This document shows, in pieces, positions 55,726-63,687 of a DNA stretch of 63,687 nucleotides. Positions within the stretch are counted from its first letter, which is position 1. Every line of letters begins with the position of its first letter. Made by a program: the position numbers and the translations under genes. This DNA comes from Hyphomicrobiales bacterium (GTDB taxonomy: Bacteria; Pseudomonadota; Alphaproteobacteria; Rhizobiales; Rhizobiaceae): NCBI GenBank assembly GCA_900472605.1, contig UCJD01000053.1, positions 1 to 63,687 on the forward strand, in the 5' to 3' direction. The notes beneath the pieces were generated by a model. It did not search any database, had not been told where the DNA came from, and was given only the letters and a program-made list of their open reading frames with translations.

Positions 55726-56775
55726 CTACTTCACGGGCGTTGCCTCGGGGAACGACCACTTACCGTCGAGGATTTCGGCTTTCGGCCTGTAGAGGCGGAC
55801 CATGTAGTTCCAGCCTTTCATCACAGGCAGGCAGTTGTCGGTGTCTTGCTTGCAGCCGCCGAACTGGATCGTTACCGCGCCGTCGGCGCCCTTCTTGGCG
55901 ATGACGTTGTTGATGTTGTAGGCGCCGAGCTTGTTCTTCTCGTAATAGCCCTTGTCGTTGTAGAGGCTGATCGACCAGAAGCCGTCAACGGGAACGTCCT
56001 TGGCCGTCAGCGTGTAGACGGTCTTGCCGTCGTTCTTGGCCGGCACCACGTTGAGATAGAGCGCGTCCTTCTCGGGATTGCCGCCCCAGGCGGAGGCCGC
56101 GCCGATCAGGCGGCGGACGGGATCGACGTCCTCCTTGCGGCCGAACATGCCCTTTGTGTCGGGAAGCGTCGCCGCAAGCACGAGCAGCGCCTTGCGAATC
56201 TTGTCCTGGCTTGCCTTGTCCCACTGCGGCACCTCGAATGTGCCGGGACCGCCCGGCTGCTCCGCCTTGATCGCGTCCTGCAGCTTGTGGACGGCGGCCA
56301 CGTCCTCCGGCGAGCCGGGGTCGACCAGCGTGCGGATGCCGACCAGCACGTAACGTGTCCCGACATTCTCCTTCGTCAGCACATGTGGCGCGGTGTCGTA
56401 GCTGACCTCCTGGGTGTACTGATCCTCGTTGATCACCTGCAGCGACATGAAGCGATTATCGGATTGCGGCAGGGTGACGGTGACCGGGCCGGCGTCGAGA
56501 TCGAAGACGGCGGCGGAATAGAGCGTGTCGCGATTCAGGCGGATGACGGTCTGGTTTTCGATGGTCGCCGGCTCGCGGCGATGGAAGAATTTGCCGAAGC
56601 CGCCATCCTTGACCATGCGGCTGAAATAAAGGTCGCTTTCGGCACGCGGGAAGCTCTCGGCGGTGACCGCGACGGGGTCGGCGGCGCAGACCGTGGCGAC
56701 GGACTGAAACGTTGCGATCGTCAGGACGCCCGTGGCGATCAACAGCTTTCCGGCAATGGTGGACGGGATGGGCAT
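55726..56775 (-). CDS. Exported DUF1254/DUF1214 protein
   Basis: Exported protein of 349 residues. A signal peptide precedes the mature start near DPVAVTAESFPRAE (residue 33 onward). It carries a DUF1254-type N-terminal region (TVIRLNRDTLYSAAVFDLDAG) and a DUF1214-type C-terminal domain (DGFWSISLYNDKGYYE and the end NYMVRLYRPKAEILDGKW). The family is widespread and its function is unknown. The ATG at 56775 follows GGAGCGAACC, so it is preferred to one 30 bases upstream. Convergent with tctA. Confidence 0.85.
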   Translation of the reverse strand: MPIPSTIAGKLLIATGVLTIATFQSVATVCAADPVAVTAESFPRAESDLYFSRMVKDGGFGKFFHRREPATIENQTVIRLNRDTLYSAAVFDLDAGPVTVTLPQSDNRFMSLQVINEDQYTQEVSYDTAPHVLTKENVGTRYVLVGIRTLVDPGSPEDVAAVHKLQDAIKAEQPGGPGTFEVPQWDKASQDKIRKALLVLAATLPDTKGMFGRKEDVDPVRRLIGAASAWGGNPEKDALYLNVVPAKNDGKTVYTLTAKDVPVDGFWSISLYNDKGYYEKNKLGAYNINNVIAKKGADGAVTIQFGGCKQDTDNCLPVMKGWNYMVRLYRPKAEILDGKWSFPEATPVK

Positions 56776-56877
56776 TGGTTCGCTCCATTTCGGGGATTGG
56801 TGCATTTTCGTGGGGCGAAGCTAGCGAGACCGCGCGCGCGGGATAAGTACGCAACAGTAACAGAGCTGTAAATTTCA

Positions 56878-57459
56878 CTAGAGGTGCTTGAGGAAGTCGA
56901 GCACGCGGCGCGTGAGAAGGGCGCTTGCTTCGGAATCCCAGGAGGGAAGAGAGCTGTCGGCGAAATAGTGCTGGTCGCCTGGGTAGAGGAAAAGGCTCGC
57001 GTCCTTCACATGCTCCAAAATTTCGCGGGCGGCATCGATGTCGCCTTCGTGCATGAAGATCGGGTCGGCATCCATGGCGTGGATTTGTACAGGCACGTCA
57101 TCCGGCCACGGGCCGAACGACCACTCGCCGGAGAGCGGCAGGCAGGCATGGAACAGCAGGGCGCCTCGGGCGCCGGGCCGCGTCTGCGCCAGCTTCTGGG
57201 CAGGCAGGACGCCGAAGGAGAAACCGGCGTAGACAAGAGCACTCGGCAGTGCTTGCGCGATCTCCACCCCGCGCTCGCGCAGTGCGTCGAAACCGACGGA
57301 TTTGATATAGGCCATGCCCTCGTCGATGCTCGCAAAGACATGGCTATCGAAAAGATCGGGCGTGTGCACGACATGGCCCGCGTCGCGCAGATGTTCGGCG
57401 AAGACGTGGATGCCCGCAGTGAGCCCGAGCGCGTGATGAAAGAGCAGGACTTCGGCCAT
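56878..57459 (-). CDS. Dienelactone hydrolase-family protein
   Basis: Alpha/beta hydrolase of 193 residues. The elbow reads YAGFSFGVLP, so the nucleophile is Ser (about residue 83) where classical dienelactone hydrolases use Cys. Other triad residues would be the Asp in HAMDADPIF and the His in YPGDQHYFAD. Natural substrate unknown. An ATG at 57459 follows GGAGG, giving a normal family length. Confidence 0.86.
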   Translation of the reverse strand: MAEVLLFHHALGLTAGIHVFAEHLRDAGHVVHTPDLFDSHVFASIDEGMAYIKSVGFDALRERGVEIAQALPSALVYAGFSFGVLPAQKLAQTRPGARGALLFHACLPLSGEWSFGPWPDDVPVQIHAMDADPIFMHEGDIDAAREILEHVKDASLFLYPGDQHYFADSSLPSWDSEASALLTRRVLDFLKHL

Positions 57460-57667
57460 CGATTACCTCCGGGAGGATAGCTATGGCGGCGAAAAGCGAA
57501 GTCCATGGGGAGCCGGCGACGACAGTGAAATGGTCTCCCGTCGGAGGTTGCTAGACCTAGGGATAGCATGCCGAAAACCGAAGTATGATTGTGACGCGGC
57601 GGGCCAGCTGCGATTTTCGCCTTCGAGCAGAACGCCGTCCTGTTCTCATGATCGAAGGAGAAAACGA

Positions 57668-58210
57668 ATGAAAATCCTCACCGACAAGTTGCTTTCGCAG
57701 TCCGCCTATAGCGCTGATATCGACGTTCCGTTCGAACAGGTCGACATCGCCGAATGGCTGTTCAGCCTGCCTGAGGCCGAGTATCTGCGCTGCTGCCCGC
57801 CCGACCACATCGCCGCGGGCAACACGACGACTGACGATGGCCGTCGGATGTCGATCAATGTCGAGATGATCGGAACCGGTCTGGTGGTCCAGCACTACAT
57901 TGCGGAAGAACAATCGCCGGCCTATTGCCGGATGAACTCGATCTCCGACGTGTTCACCTCCGCAGGGCGCACGCAGGTCAACGTCATCTGGGAATTGATC
58001 GCCGAGCGCCGGGAGGACGGTTACACCCGCTACACGAACCGCGTTACGTCCCATCCCACCGACGTCTTCATGGCGTTCATCCAGCAGCATGGCCAGAGCT
58101 TTGAACAAGCCGCCGCTGCGCGCCAGGATGCGGGTGGCGATCACAACCGGCGTGAAACGCCGCTCTTTGCCGCAAGCATCGCCCGCCGTGCGTTGGCCAG
58201 ACGGAATTGA
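57668..58210 (+). CDS. Hypothetical SRPBCC-like protein
   Basis: Unrecognised 180-residue soluble protein. The opening AYSADIDVPFEQVDIAEWLF and alternating strands across 55-135 suggest a START/SRPBCC-type helix-grip fold, which binds small hydrophobic ligands; that assignment is uncertain. The tail (about 150-180) is Arg-rich. The ATG at 57668 follows GAAGGAG. Neighbours are unrelated, and no operon is evident. Confidence 0.6.
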   Translation: MKILTDKLLSQSAYSADIDVPFEQVDIAEWLFSLPEAEYLRCCPPDHIAAGNTTTDDGRRMSINVEMIGTGLVVQHYIAEEQSPAYCRMNSISDVFTSAGRTQVNVIWELIAERREDGYTRYTNRVTSHPTDVFMAFIQQHGQSFEQAAAARQDAGGDHNRRETPLFAASIARRALARRN

Positions 58211-58383
58211 CGCGCAGGCAAATATTGGCGCTGCCCGCGTGAGCCGTCCCGGTGCGACATCGGGCCGGCCGTTGCCGCTGCCTGGGCTTTCCTGCATGGC
58301 TGGGTTGAATTCCTGGCGGTTGTGCTCCCCACCCCGTGCGCCCATATGTGAGTAGTCAATCATATGCTAGAGAAAGAAAGACA

Positions 58384-58551
58384 ATGTCCTTCCGTCAGTC
58401 CATTCGTGATGGCTTGCTTGGCCGCGCCTTTGCGATGATCGGTGCCGCGAATGCCGCCAGCGCCGCCGTCGAATCCGGCCGCCGCCCCAGGGAGCGCGAT
58501 CTCAAGAGGCTCGGGATCGATCCGAGCTTGTTCGGCCGCATCAATCACTAA
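58384..58551 (+). CDS. Small DUF1127-like basic protein
   Basis: A 55-residue basic protein with a C-terminal RERDLKRLGIDPSLFGRI, loosely like the RELxDLGI segment of DUF1127 small proteins. Its N-terminus is an Ala-rich helix (FAMIGAANAASAAVE). The ATG at 58384 has a weak AGAAAGA site, and a good terminator follows at 58593. DUF1127 proteins in Agrobacterium have roles in sRNA and nutrient control, but the match is too weak to transfer that function. Confidence 0.6.
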   Translation: MSFRQSIRDGLLGRAFAMIGAANAASAAVESGRRPRERDLKRLGIDPSLFGRINH

Positions 58552-58592
58552 GCCTGCAATTGAGAAGCGGTCGTCGGCCGCTGACATGAAAC

Positions 58593-58626
58593 AGCCCGCC
58601 ACCTCTCGGTTGCGGGCTTTATTTTT
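58593..58626 (+). terminator. Terminator after the small basic protein gene
   Basis: AGCCCGC (58593-58599) pairs with GCGGGCT (58612-58618) over a 12-base loop, followed by TTATTTTT. It begins 42 bases past the stop. Confidence 0.8.
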
Positions 58627-58671
58627 GTCCAGGATAGGGGCCGCAGCGGTGCCGCGACCCCTAGTCCAACG

Positions 58672-59781
58672 TCAGGCCTGAACCTGCTGTTCCTTCTGGG
58701 CATGCGTCTCGCCATGCGCCAGTTCTTCCGCCCGCTCGCGCTTGTTGTAGCGGATGGAGGACAAGAGCGAGATGCCGATCAGGGTCGCGCCGCCCAGCCC
58801 GGTGATGACCTCGGGGATGTGGTAGAGCGTCTGCACATACATGATCACGGAGAGGATCAGGATGGCGTAGAAGGCGCCGTGCTCGAGATAGCGGTATTCG
58901 GCCAGCGTTCCTTTTTCCACCAGCATGATCGTCATCGAGCGCACATACATGGCGCCGATGCCGAGGCCGATGGCGATGACGAAGAGGTTCTGCGTCAGCG
59001 CGAAGGCGCCGATGACGCCGTCGAAGGAGAAGCTGGCATCGAGCACTTCCAGATAGATGAAGGCGCCGAGGCCACCCTTGGCGGCGGCGCTCATCGTCTT
59101 TTGCGAGGCATCCAGCAGGCCGCCGACCACCTCGACCGCGAGGAAGGTCAGGAGACCATAGATGGCGCTATGGACGAAGGTGCTGGCCTCTGCTTCCGGC
59201 AGGAAGGAGGAGAAGACCAGGATGAGGGCCAGCACGAAGGCGATCTCGATGCCCTTGATGGTGGCCGAGCGGGCCATGAGTCTTTCGAGGCCCGCGATCC
59301 AGTGCACGTCCTTCTCGTGGTTGAAGAAGTAGTTGAGGCCGACCATCATCAGGAAGGTGCCGCCGAAGGCTGCGATCGGCAGATGCGCGTCGTTCATGAT
59401 GCGGGCATATTCGGCCGGTTCGCGGGCGGCGAGAACGAGCGCTTCCCATGGGCCGATCTGCGCGGCGATGGCGACGATCGCCAGCGGGAAGACGATGCGC
59501 ATGCCGAAGACGGCGATGACGATGCCCCAGGTGAGGAAGCGATGCTGCCACTCGGGCGTCATCTCCTTCAGCTTGTTGGCGTTGACGATGGCGTTGTCGA
59601 AGGAGAGCGAGATCTCCAGCACGGCCAGCACCGTACAAATGAAGAAGACGGTCGCCATGCCGCCGATGGTGCCTGAAGTCTGCCAGCCGAGCGCTGCACC
59701 CAGCGCCAAGCCGACGGCCGTGACGATGAAGGACCAGGTGAAATAGCTGAGGGTCGATTTCGTCTTGGTGGGGGTGCTCAT
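58672..59781 (-). CDS. TerC-like DUF475 integral membrane protein
   Basis: Polytopic membrane protein of 369 residues with about nine helices, in the TerC/DUF475 group linked to tellurite resistance or metal export. The two acidic membrane motifs are LSFDNAIVNA (about 62-71) and DASFSFDGVIGAFA (about 240-253), each with the Asp thought to bind metal. The C-terminus is a short charged tail. The ATG at 59781 follows GAGGTGCGCCC, which fixes the start. No other ter genes are near. Confidence 0.9.
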   Translation of the reverse strand: MSTPTKTKSTLSYFTWSFIVTAVGLALGAALGWQTSGTIGGMATVFFICTVLAVLEISLSFDNAIVNANKLKEMTPEWQHRFLTWGIVIAVFGMRIVFPLAIVAIAAQIGPWEALVLAAREPAEYARIMNDAHLPIAAFGGTFLMMVGLNYFFNHEKDVHWIAGLERLMARSATIKGIEIAFVLALILVFSSFLPEAEASTFVHSAIYGLLTFLAVEVVGGLLDASQKTMSAAAKGGLGAFIYLEVLDASFSFDGVIGAFALTQNLFVIAIGLGIGAMYVRSMTIMLVEKGTLAEYRYLEHGAFYAILILSVIMYVQTLYHIPEVITGLGGATLIGISLLSSIRYNKRERAEELAHGETHAQKEQQVQA

Positions 59782-60066
59782 GGGCGCACCTCGCAGGCGA
59801 CGGTGGAGAGGGTCGATATGCGGAAAGAAAGCGCGATACCACAACGGGCATGCGCATGAGGCATGGTGTGCTTTTTCATCGAATGAAAATCCGCCGGCTT
59901 ATTTGCAGGCGGTACCGACATCACGAGAGCGCCGTAAAAACTCTCGCCAGAGGGGCCCGGCACCAGGTTGCCCGTCAGCCGATGTCTGAGGCCGCGGGAT
60001 GTCCACAGAGATAGTCAAGTTTGCGTCTCAGTCAAGATCGCCGCGCGGGCGTGATCGCTTTTCTCG

Positions 60067-60091
60067 GGAACCATCCGGCCGTCTGGCCGTT
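60067..60091 (+). promoter_or_regulatory. EcfG-type promoter for the 81-residue protein
   Basis: GGAAC (60067-60071), 16 bases, CGTT (60088-60091) match the EcfG consensus. The ATG of the next gene is at 60202, leaving a leader of about 100 bases. Confidence 0.65.
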
Positions 60092-60201
60092 TGATCTGCA
60101 GTTGCCCGACATATGCGTCGCCGATGGGCCGCCGACTTCGGTCGCGGTGCACACGTTGCGCGGTCGGAAAACAGAGCCAGTGTCAAGGGAGGACGACGAC
60201 C

Positions 60202-60447
60202 ATGCAGAACTTCAGCCACGTTCCCGATACCCATATCCCCGACAAGCGCACGGAAGCGCCCGACCGGATGAAGAGGGCGAAGCCGAACCGGATGAAGACC
60301 GCCCAGGTGATGCCGCCGCATCAGGTGGACCTGACGCTGACCCCGGGGGTTCACCACGACATCCACGTGCCTGCGCATGTGACGGGCGGCGATCTTTCGC
60401 GCGAGGGGCCGATCACCAGCGACGACAAGGGCGACGCAAAGAATTGA
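60202..60447 (+). CDS. Small Pro/His/Lys-rich hypothetical protein
   Basis: Unrecognised 81-residue soluble protein, likely disordered. It is rich in Pro, His, Lys and Asp (for example HVPDTHIPDKRTEAPDRMKR and VMPPHQVDLTLTPG), has no Cys, signal or helix of membrane length, and ends in a charged tail. GGAGG lies nine bases before the ATG at 60202. Composition and the EcfG-type promoter at 60067 point to a stress-induced protective protein; that is inference. Confidence 0.7.
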   Translation: MQNFSHVPDTHIPDKRTEAPDRMKRAKPNRMKTAQVMPPHQVDLTLTPGVHHDIHVPAHVTGGDLSREGPITSDDKGDAKN

Positions 60448-60580
60448 ATTGCAAAGATAGCGAGAAATACATGACCGTGAATACCGTGCCCGCCGACCTG
60501 ACCATGAAACATGAGAGCGAATGGCGGGCCATCAGGTCGATTGCCTTGCGCGGCTCCGAGGGCACGACGATCGGCTCCCG

Positions 60581-61144
60581 TCAGAACCCGATCGTTTCCT
60601 CGAAGGCGTCCCAGGAGCGGGTGAGTTCGTAGCGGCCGATGCCGGGGATGGCGAAGTGGCCGAAATAGGGGCTGAGCTGGAATTCGGCGAAGGCCTCGCT
60701 GAGCTTGCCGACGGCGCCGACATAGATCGCCGAGGCAAGGCCGGTGCGGTTGGCGCCGTGTTCGCAATGAATGAGCAGCGGCTTGGGCGCGTCGGCCATC
60801 AGCTTTGCCAGCCGCTCGGCCTCTGATATCGGCAGGATTTTCGACGAGGACATAGGGAAGTCGATCAGGGTGATGCCGGCCTTGGCCGCGGCTGCCGCTT
60901 CCTTGTGGTACCAATCGGTGCGCTCCTCGTCGCGCAGGTTCACGATCGTCTTGATACCATAGGTATCGGCATAGGTTGCGATGTCGGAGCCGCTTGGCTG
61001 GGCCGAGCGGTAGAGCTCTCCGGGTATCACTTCATGGAAATTTCCCGTCAGCTGGCCAATGCCGGCATGACCGAAGACCAGGAGCGCCGCGCCAACCGCG
61101 AGCCCCGCGGACCACTTCAGAATTCTCAGATATCTTCGCGTCAT
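60581..61144 (-). CDS. Exported or membrane-anchored tyrosine/dual-specificity phosphatase
   Basis: Cysteine phosphatase of 187 residues. A hydrophobic segment (about 11-29) acts as a signal or anchor, then the phosphatase core carries the CX5R loop HCEHGANRTG (Cys at about residue 122). YADTYGIKTIVNLRDEERTDWYH upstream includes the likely general-acid region. The protein resembles DSP4-like phosphatases. The substrate is unknown. It is convergent with the small stress gene and divergent from the nuclease-like gene at 61393. Confidence 0.86.
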   Translation of the reverse strand: MTRRYLRILKWSAGLAVGAALLVFGHAGIGQLTGNFHEVIPGELYRSAQPSGSDIATYADTYGIKTIVNLRDEERTDWYHKEAAAAAKAGITLIDFPMSSSKILPISEAERLAKLMADAPKPLLIHCEHGANRTGLASAIYVGAVGKLSEAFAEFQLSPYFGHFAIPGIGRYELTRSWDAFEETIGF

Positions 61145-61392
61145 GCCTTCACTTCTCGGCAGCCATCGTGGCTGTTGCGGGGTCGTGCCTCAGATGGGTA
61201 GCGCGATCGGGCCGTGCCAGCCCCTTCAACAATCAGCCCATTCAACGAAACGTGAGCGGACGGCTGTAGAGGGCAATTGCCGCGATGATGTGGCGGCCAG
61301 GCCAAGCGAAACTTACGAGGGCAAATGGCGCGCGCCAACCTTTCGGAAAGGATTGCGCGGCGATAATCGGCCATCACGGGAATCGGGACATC

Positions 61393-62151
61393 ATGGCCAA
61401 GACAGCGACACGCCGCAAGACATCGACACGCTCGCGGGCGGGAGCGAGAAAAAGCGGTAGCGGTAGCGCGCTTCCCTGGCTGGTCGTGGGTGCGCTCGCC
61501 TTCGGCGGCATTGCCGTCTACGACAACTGGAAAAGCGTGAAGCCGATGCTGGCCTCGCACGCGCCTTCGCCATCGGTCTCGCGGCCGATCAGCGTGGCGA
61601 AGAGCACGGCGCGCGAGCGCGATGCGGTGCGTGACGCCATCAAGGATACGAGCCGTGATACTGGGCCGCGGCAGACCGCGTCGATCGCGCCGATCTCGAA
61701 GATCCTGCCGCCGGCGGCCGTGCCGATCCCGTCGTCCAAGGGGCCTGTCGCGGAAAAGGCGGAGCCGGTTTCCATCTCGCCAGCATCCATTTCACCGGCG
61801 CAGACGCAATCCGCTAAGGCTGCCTTCGGCTATTGCGGGCAGGGCGAGCATATCAACTGCGTGGCCGATGGCAGCACATTCTGGTACAAGGGCGAGAAGA
61901 TCGTCATCGCCGACATCGTCAGCCCTGGTATCGACAATGCGCGCTGCGACGGCGAACGCCGGGCCGGCTTCGCGGCCAAGCTCAGGCTGCTCAACCTTCT
62001 GAATGCCGGGTCGTTCTCGATGAACGCCGCAGGTACGCCCGACAAGGGCGCCGCACCCCGGGTCATCTCGCGCGACGGTCGCTCGATCGGCGCGCAGCTG
62101 GTGGACGAGGGTCTGGCACGCAAGCCCGGCAAGGGCGCCTGGTGCGCCTGA
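61393..62151 (+). CDS. Membrane-anchored thermonuclease-like protein, degenerate
   Basis: A 252-residue protein with a basic start, one helix (about residues 27-41), a long Pro/Ser/Ala-rich linker (about 55-140), and a C-terminal SNase-like region (about 150-250; GEKIVIADIVSPGIDNARC, then LVDEGLARKPG). The usual RLxGIDAPE motif of active thermonucleases is not conserved, and the cysteines (GYCGQGEHINC and RCDG) are unusual, so activity is doubtful. The ATG at 61393 has no strong site but keeps the hydrophobic anchor near the N-terminus. Confidence 0.65.
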   Translation: MAKTATRRKTSTRSRAGARKSGSGSALPWLVVGALAFGGIAVYDNWKSVKPMLASHAPSPSVSRPISVAKSTARERDAVRDAIKDTSRDTGPRQTASIAPISKILPPAAVPIPSSKGPVAEKAEPVSISPASISPAQTQSAKAAFGYCGQGEHINCVADGSTFWYKGEKIVIADIVSPGIDNARCDGERRAGFAAKLRLLNLLNAGSFSMNAAGTPDKGAAPRVISRDGRSIGAQLVDEGLARKPGKGAWCA

Positions 62152-62172
62152 GCGCCTTCGGGCGAGGAAAGC

Positions 62173-62652
62173 CTACTTCTGCTTCGGCGCCTTGCCGTTG
62201 GTCTTGAAAACGGCGGAGAAAGCGGTGTCGGTGCTCTTGGCGCTGCATTCGATCGCGACCGGCTTGCCGTCATAGGGGTTGCCGAGCGTGCAGTTTCCCG
62301 ACACCTTGACCTGGCCGGTCATCTTCTGGCCGGCGCCTGTCACCACCATGGTGAGGGGCAACGTGACATTGCCTGACGATGCCGGCTTGATCTGCGTGCC
62401 GTCGCCCTGGAAACCGAGCATCTTTCCCTCGGCGGTGAAGATGAGGGTGACCTGACCGTTCACCAGCGTGACGCTGGCGATCTCGTTCTGGCAAGGCTTG
62501 GAGACATCGACCTTGCCGACGACAAGCTTGCTGCACCGTCCCGCCAGCGTCAACGCGCCGGGGGCGCCCGGAAAATTCTGCTGCGCCGTGCCCGCTGCCT
62601 GCGCGATCGATGCCGACAGAAGTGCTGCGGCGGTCAGGATTACCAGTTTCAT
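62173..62652 (-). CDS. Hypothetical exported protein
   Basis: Unrecognised secreted or periplasmic protein of 159 residues. A signal peptide ends at about residue 19 (SIAQA-AGTAQ). The mature chain is beta-rich, with alternating strands, and has four cysteines (in RCSKL, KPCQN, GNCTL and IECSA) that may form two disulfides. A GAGG site precedes the ATG at 62652. Convergent with the nuclease-like gene, ending 21 bases away. Confidence 0.72.
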   Translation of the reverse strand: MKLVILTAAALLSASIAQAAGTAQQNFPGAPGALTLAGRCSKLVVGKVDVSKPCQNEIASVTLVNGQVTLIFTAEGKMLGFQGDGTQIKPASSGNVTLPLTMVVTGAGQKMTGQVKVSGNCTLGNPYDGKPVAIECSAKSTDTAFSAVFKTNGKAPKQK

Positions 62653-62934
62653 TTCAATACCTCGTCATGCCTTAAGAAGCTTTTGTCTTGTCGCATGTCG
62701 GTGCCGCAAAACCGCTGCACAGCTTTGCGCGACATGCGCGTCACGCCACAGCATTGAGGCCATGACATTGTTCTGTGTTGGAAATTGGTCACCGGGTTGG
62801 ACTTTCAATGCGCCGATATAGAACTTCGCGGGCCCAAGAAAAGCCACCAGAAATGGCTGCCGAAACCACTTTTACATATGTCGATCCGATAATAAGACCG
62901 TCGCCGCCCCGTGTGGGGTATTTTGAGGGGAAAC

Positions 62935-63270
62935 ATGAGAAACATCACGCTGTCGGCGGTCTCCGCCATCGCATTTCTGGCATTTGCAGGCGTCTCTCAC
63001 GCGGAAGACCTGGTCTTCACGCTGAAGAACGGCACCAATTCGGTGCTCACCAATTTCTACACCTCGCCCGTTGGCGTCAACGAGTGGGAAGACGACGTCT
63101 TCGGCAAGCAGGTGCTGAACCCGGGCGAGAGCATGGACATCACCATCGGCGATGGCCGCGACGTCTGCAAATACGACATGAAGTTCGAGTTCGAGGAAGG
63201 CTCCAACCTCGATACGACGACCGATACGCAGAACCTCTGCGAAATGGGCTCCTATACGATCCACGAGTAA
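62935..63270 (+). CDS. Hypothetical small exported acidic protein
   Basis: A 111-residue product with a signal peptide (SAIAFLAFAGVSHA, cut near residue 23). The mature part is acidic and beta-rich, with NGTNSVLTNFYTSPVG and FEFEEGSNLDTTTDTQ, and two cysteines (in RDVCKYD and QNLCEMG) likely to form a disulfide. The ATG at 62935 follows GAGGGG. It ends in a clear terminator. I do not recognise a family with known function. Confidence 0.72.
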   Translation: MRNITLSAVSAIAFLAFAGVSHAEDLVFTLKNGTNSVLTNFYTSPVGVNEWEDDVFGKQVLNPGESMDITIGDGRDVCKYDMKFEFEEGSNLDTTTDTQNLCEMGSYTIHE

Positions 63271-63296
63271 TTGCTACGGCACTATGCTCGAATGAC

Positions 63297-63325
63297 GAGG
63301 CTCGGCCATCCGCCGGGCCTCTTTT
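63297..63325 (+). terminator. Terminator after the small exported protein gene
   Basis: GAGGC (63297-63301) pairs with GCCTC (63317-63321), with an inner CGG/CCG pair, and TTTT follows. It starts 26 bases after the stop at 63270. Confidence 0.72.
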
Positions 63326-63358
63326 CGTTTGCGGGCCCTGCTGCCAATGGCCGACAGC

Positions 63359-63381
63359 AAAACGCCCCGGAGGCCGGGGCG
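63359..63381 (-). terminator. Terminator of the glycine-zipper gene
   Basis: CGCCCCGG (63363-63370) pairs with CCGGGGCG (63374-63381) over three bases; on the minus strand four Ts (63359-63362) follow. It lies 23 bases after the stop at 63405. Confidence 0.65.
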
Positions 63382-63404
63382 AATATTGCCGCTGCGGAGT
63401 CAGC

Positions 63405-63687
63405 CTAGTTGCAGACGCGGATGCTTTCGATGTGGTAGCCGCCGTCATAGGCGTTCTGCACCTGGCGGTCCTCGAACCAGCAACGCGGCGGGGGCGGCGG
63501 TGGCGGATCGATGTAGCGCGGGCCGGAATTGCCATTGGCAATCGCGCCGCCGATCAGGCCGCCGATAACGCCAGCTGCAAGACCACCGGCAATGACGGCG
63601 CCATCATTGTGATGGCGGCGGCGCGGCGGCGGCGGGGGTGGCGGCTGGTCGCGATAACCATAGCCCGGCGGGCGACGGTCGTAATAC
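63405..63687 (-). CDS. Glycine-zipper surface-type protein, 5' end cut by window
   Basis: The last 93 residues of a minus-strand gene whose start lies beyond the right edge. The visible part opens with a Tyr/Arg/Pro-rich stretch, then poly-Pro, then a glycine zipper (AVIAGGLAAGVIGGLIGGAIA), a second poly-Pro run and a C-terminal CWFEDRQVQNAYDGGYHIESIRVCN, split by a cysteine at each end. Glycine zippers of this type occur in outer-membrane or inner-membrane lipoproteins. No function can be given. The stop is TAG at 63405. Confidence 0.72.
   Translation of the reverse strand, partial: YYDRRPPGYGYRDQPPPPPPPRRRHHNDGAVIAGGLAAGVIGGLIGGAIANGNSGPRYIDPPPPPPPRCWFEDRQVQNAYDGGYHIESIRVCN

Noticed and set aside
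62665..62847. A 60-codon minus-strand frame upstream of the exported protein gene
   Set aside because: No ribosome site, no family and no conservation signal; it is kept as intergenic.

Overview
The window is a GC-rich stretch of alphaproteobacterial chromosome, most likely from the Rhizobiaceae (Rhizobium/Agrobacterium/Ensifer/Shinella relatives). The reasons are the complete glycogen operon in the order glgP-glgB-glgC-glgA-pgm-glgX, the heterotetrameric sarcosine oxidase operon soxBDAG, a transglutaminase/ATP-grasp/alpha-E/DUF2126 cluster, aa3-type cytochrome oxidase subunit IV, an HWE histidine kinase, tripartite transporters, and intergenic palindromic mosaic repeats of the kind known from rhizobia (RIME-like). 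No tRNA, rRNA, CRISPR array, insertion sequence or phage gene was recognised. It reads as ordinary chromosomal backbone with some accessory pockets.

Layout. 1-2.3 kb: end of a TRAP transporter operon (large and small permeases) on the minus strand, beside a RIME-like repeat. 2.6-8.1 kb: a membrane PAS-GGDEF-EAL protein, a FeeM/autoinducer-synthase-like GNAT protein behind two CtrA-type boxes, aa3 oxidase subunit IV and an HWE sensor kinase. 8.2-10.3 kb: an FAD oxidoreductase and a TPR lipoprotein. 10.4-12.2 kb: a translation/cold-shock island with two S21 genes (rpsU) around cspA. 12.4-16.3 kb: a TadG-like VWA pilus protein, a divergent SDR/LysR pair and two small DUF genes. 16.5-21.9 kb: soxBDAG, with a RIME-like element inside the operon. 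22.2-23.2 kb: a MaoC dehydratase followed by three tiny membrane proteins, two of them paralogous. 23.3-34.5 kb: the glycogen operon, with another RIME-like element before glgX. 34.8-37.2 kb: two more Tad-type pilus proteins. 37.4-44.1 kb: the transglutaminase/ATP-grasp peptide-modification cluster, followed by an AbrB-GNAT fusion. 44.9-50.1 kb: a TctDE-like two-component system, an adenylate cyclase-TolB-TPR protein and an orphan periplasmic binding protein. 50.4-52.3 kb: a single-domain receiver, a GAF histidine kinase and a small stress protein. 52.6-55.6 kb: tctCBA. 55.7-63.7 kb: mostly single small or hypothetical genes.

How the parts work together. The glg genes synthesise and degrade glycogen. 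The sox genes demethylate sarcosine, the last N-methyl step of betaine/choline catabolism. The TRAP and Tct systems import organic acids. Three sites that match the EcfG (general stress sigma factor) consensus GGAAC-N16-CGTT lie upstream of a receiver gene and two small unknown genes at 50-60 kb, which suggests a local cluster of stress-regulon genes. The observations I consider most original are the paralogous mini-membrane proteins downstream of maoC, the AbrB-GNAT fusion, the CtrA boxes on the FeeM-like synthase, the EcfG promoter trio, and mosaic repeats lying inside two metabolic operons. Everything is read from sequence by eye; family names rest on recognised motifs, not on searches.
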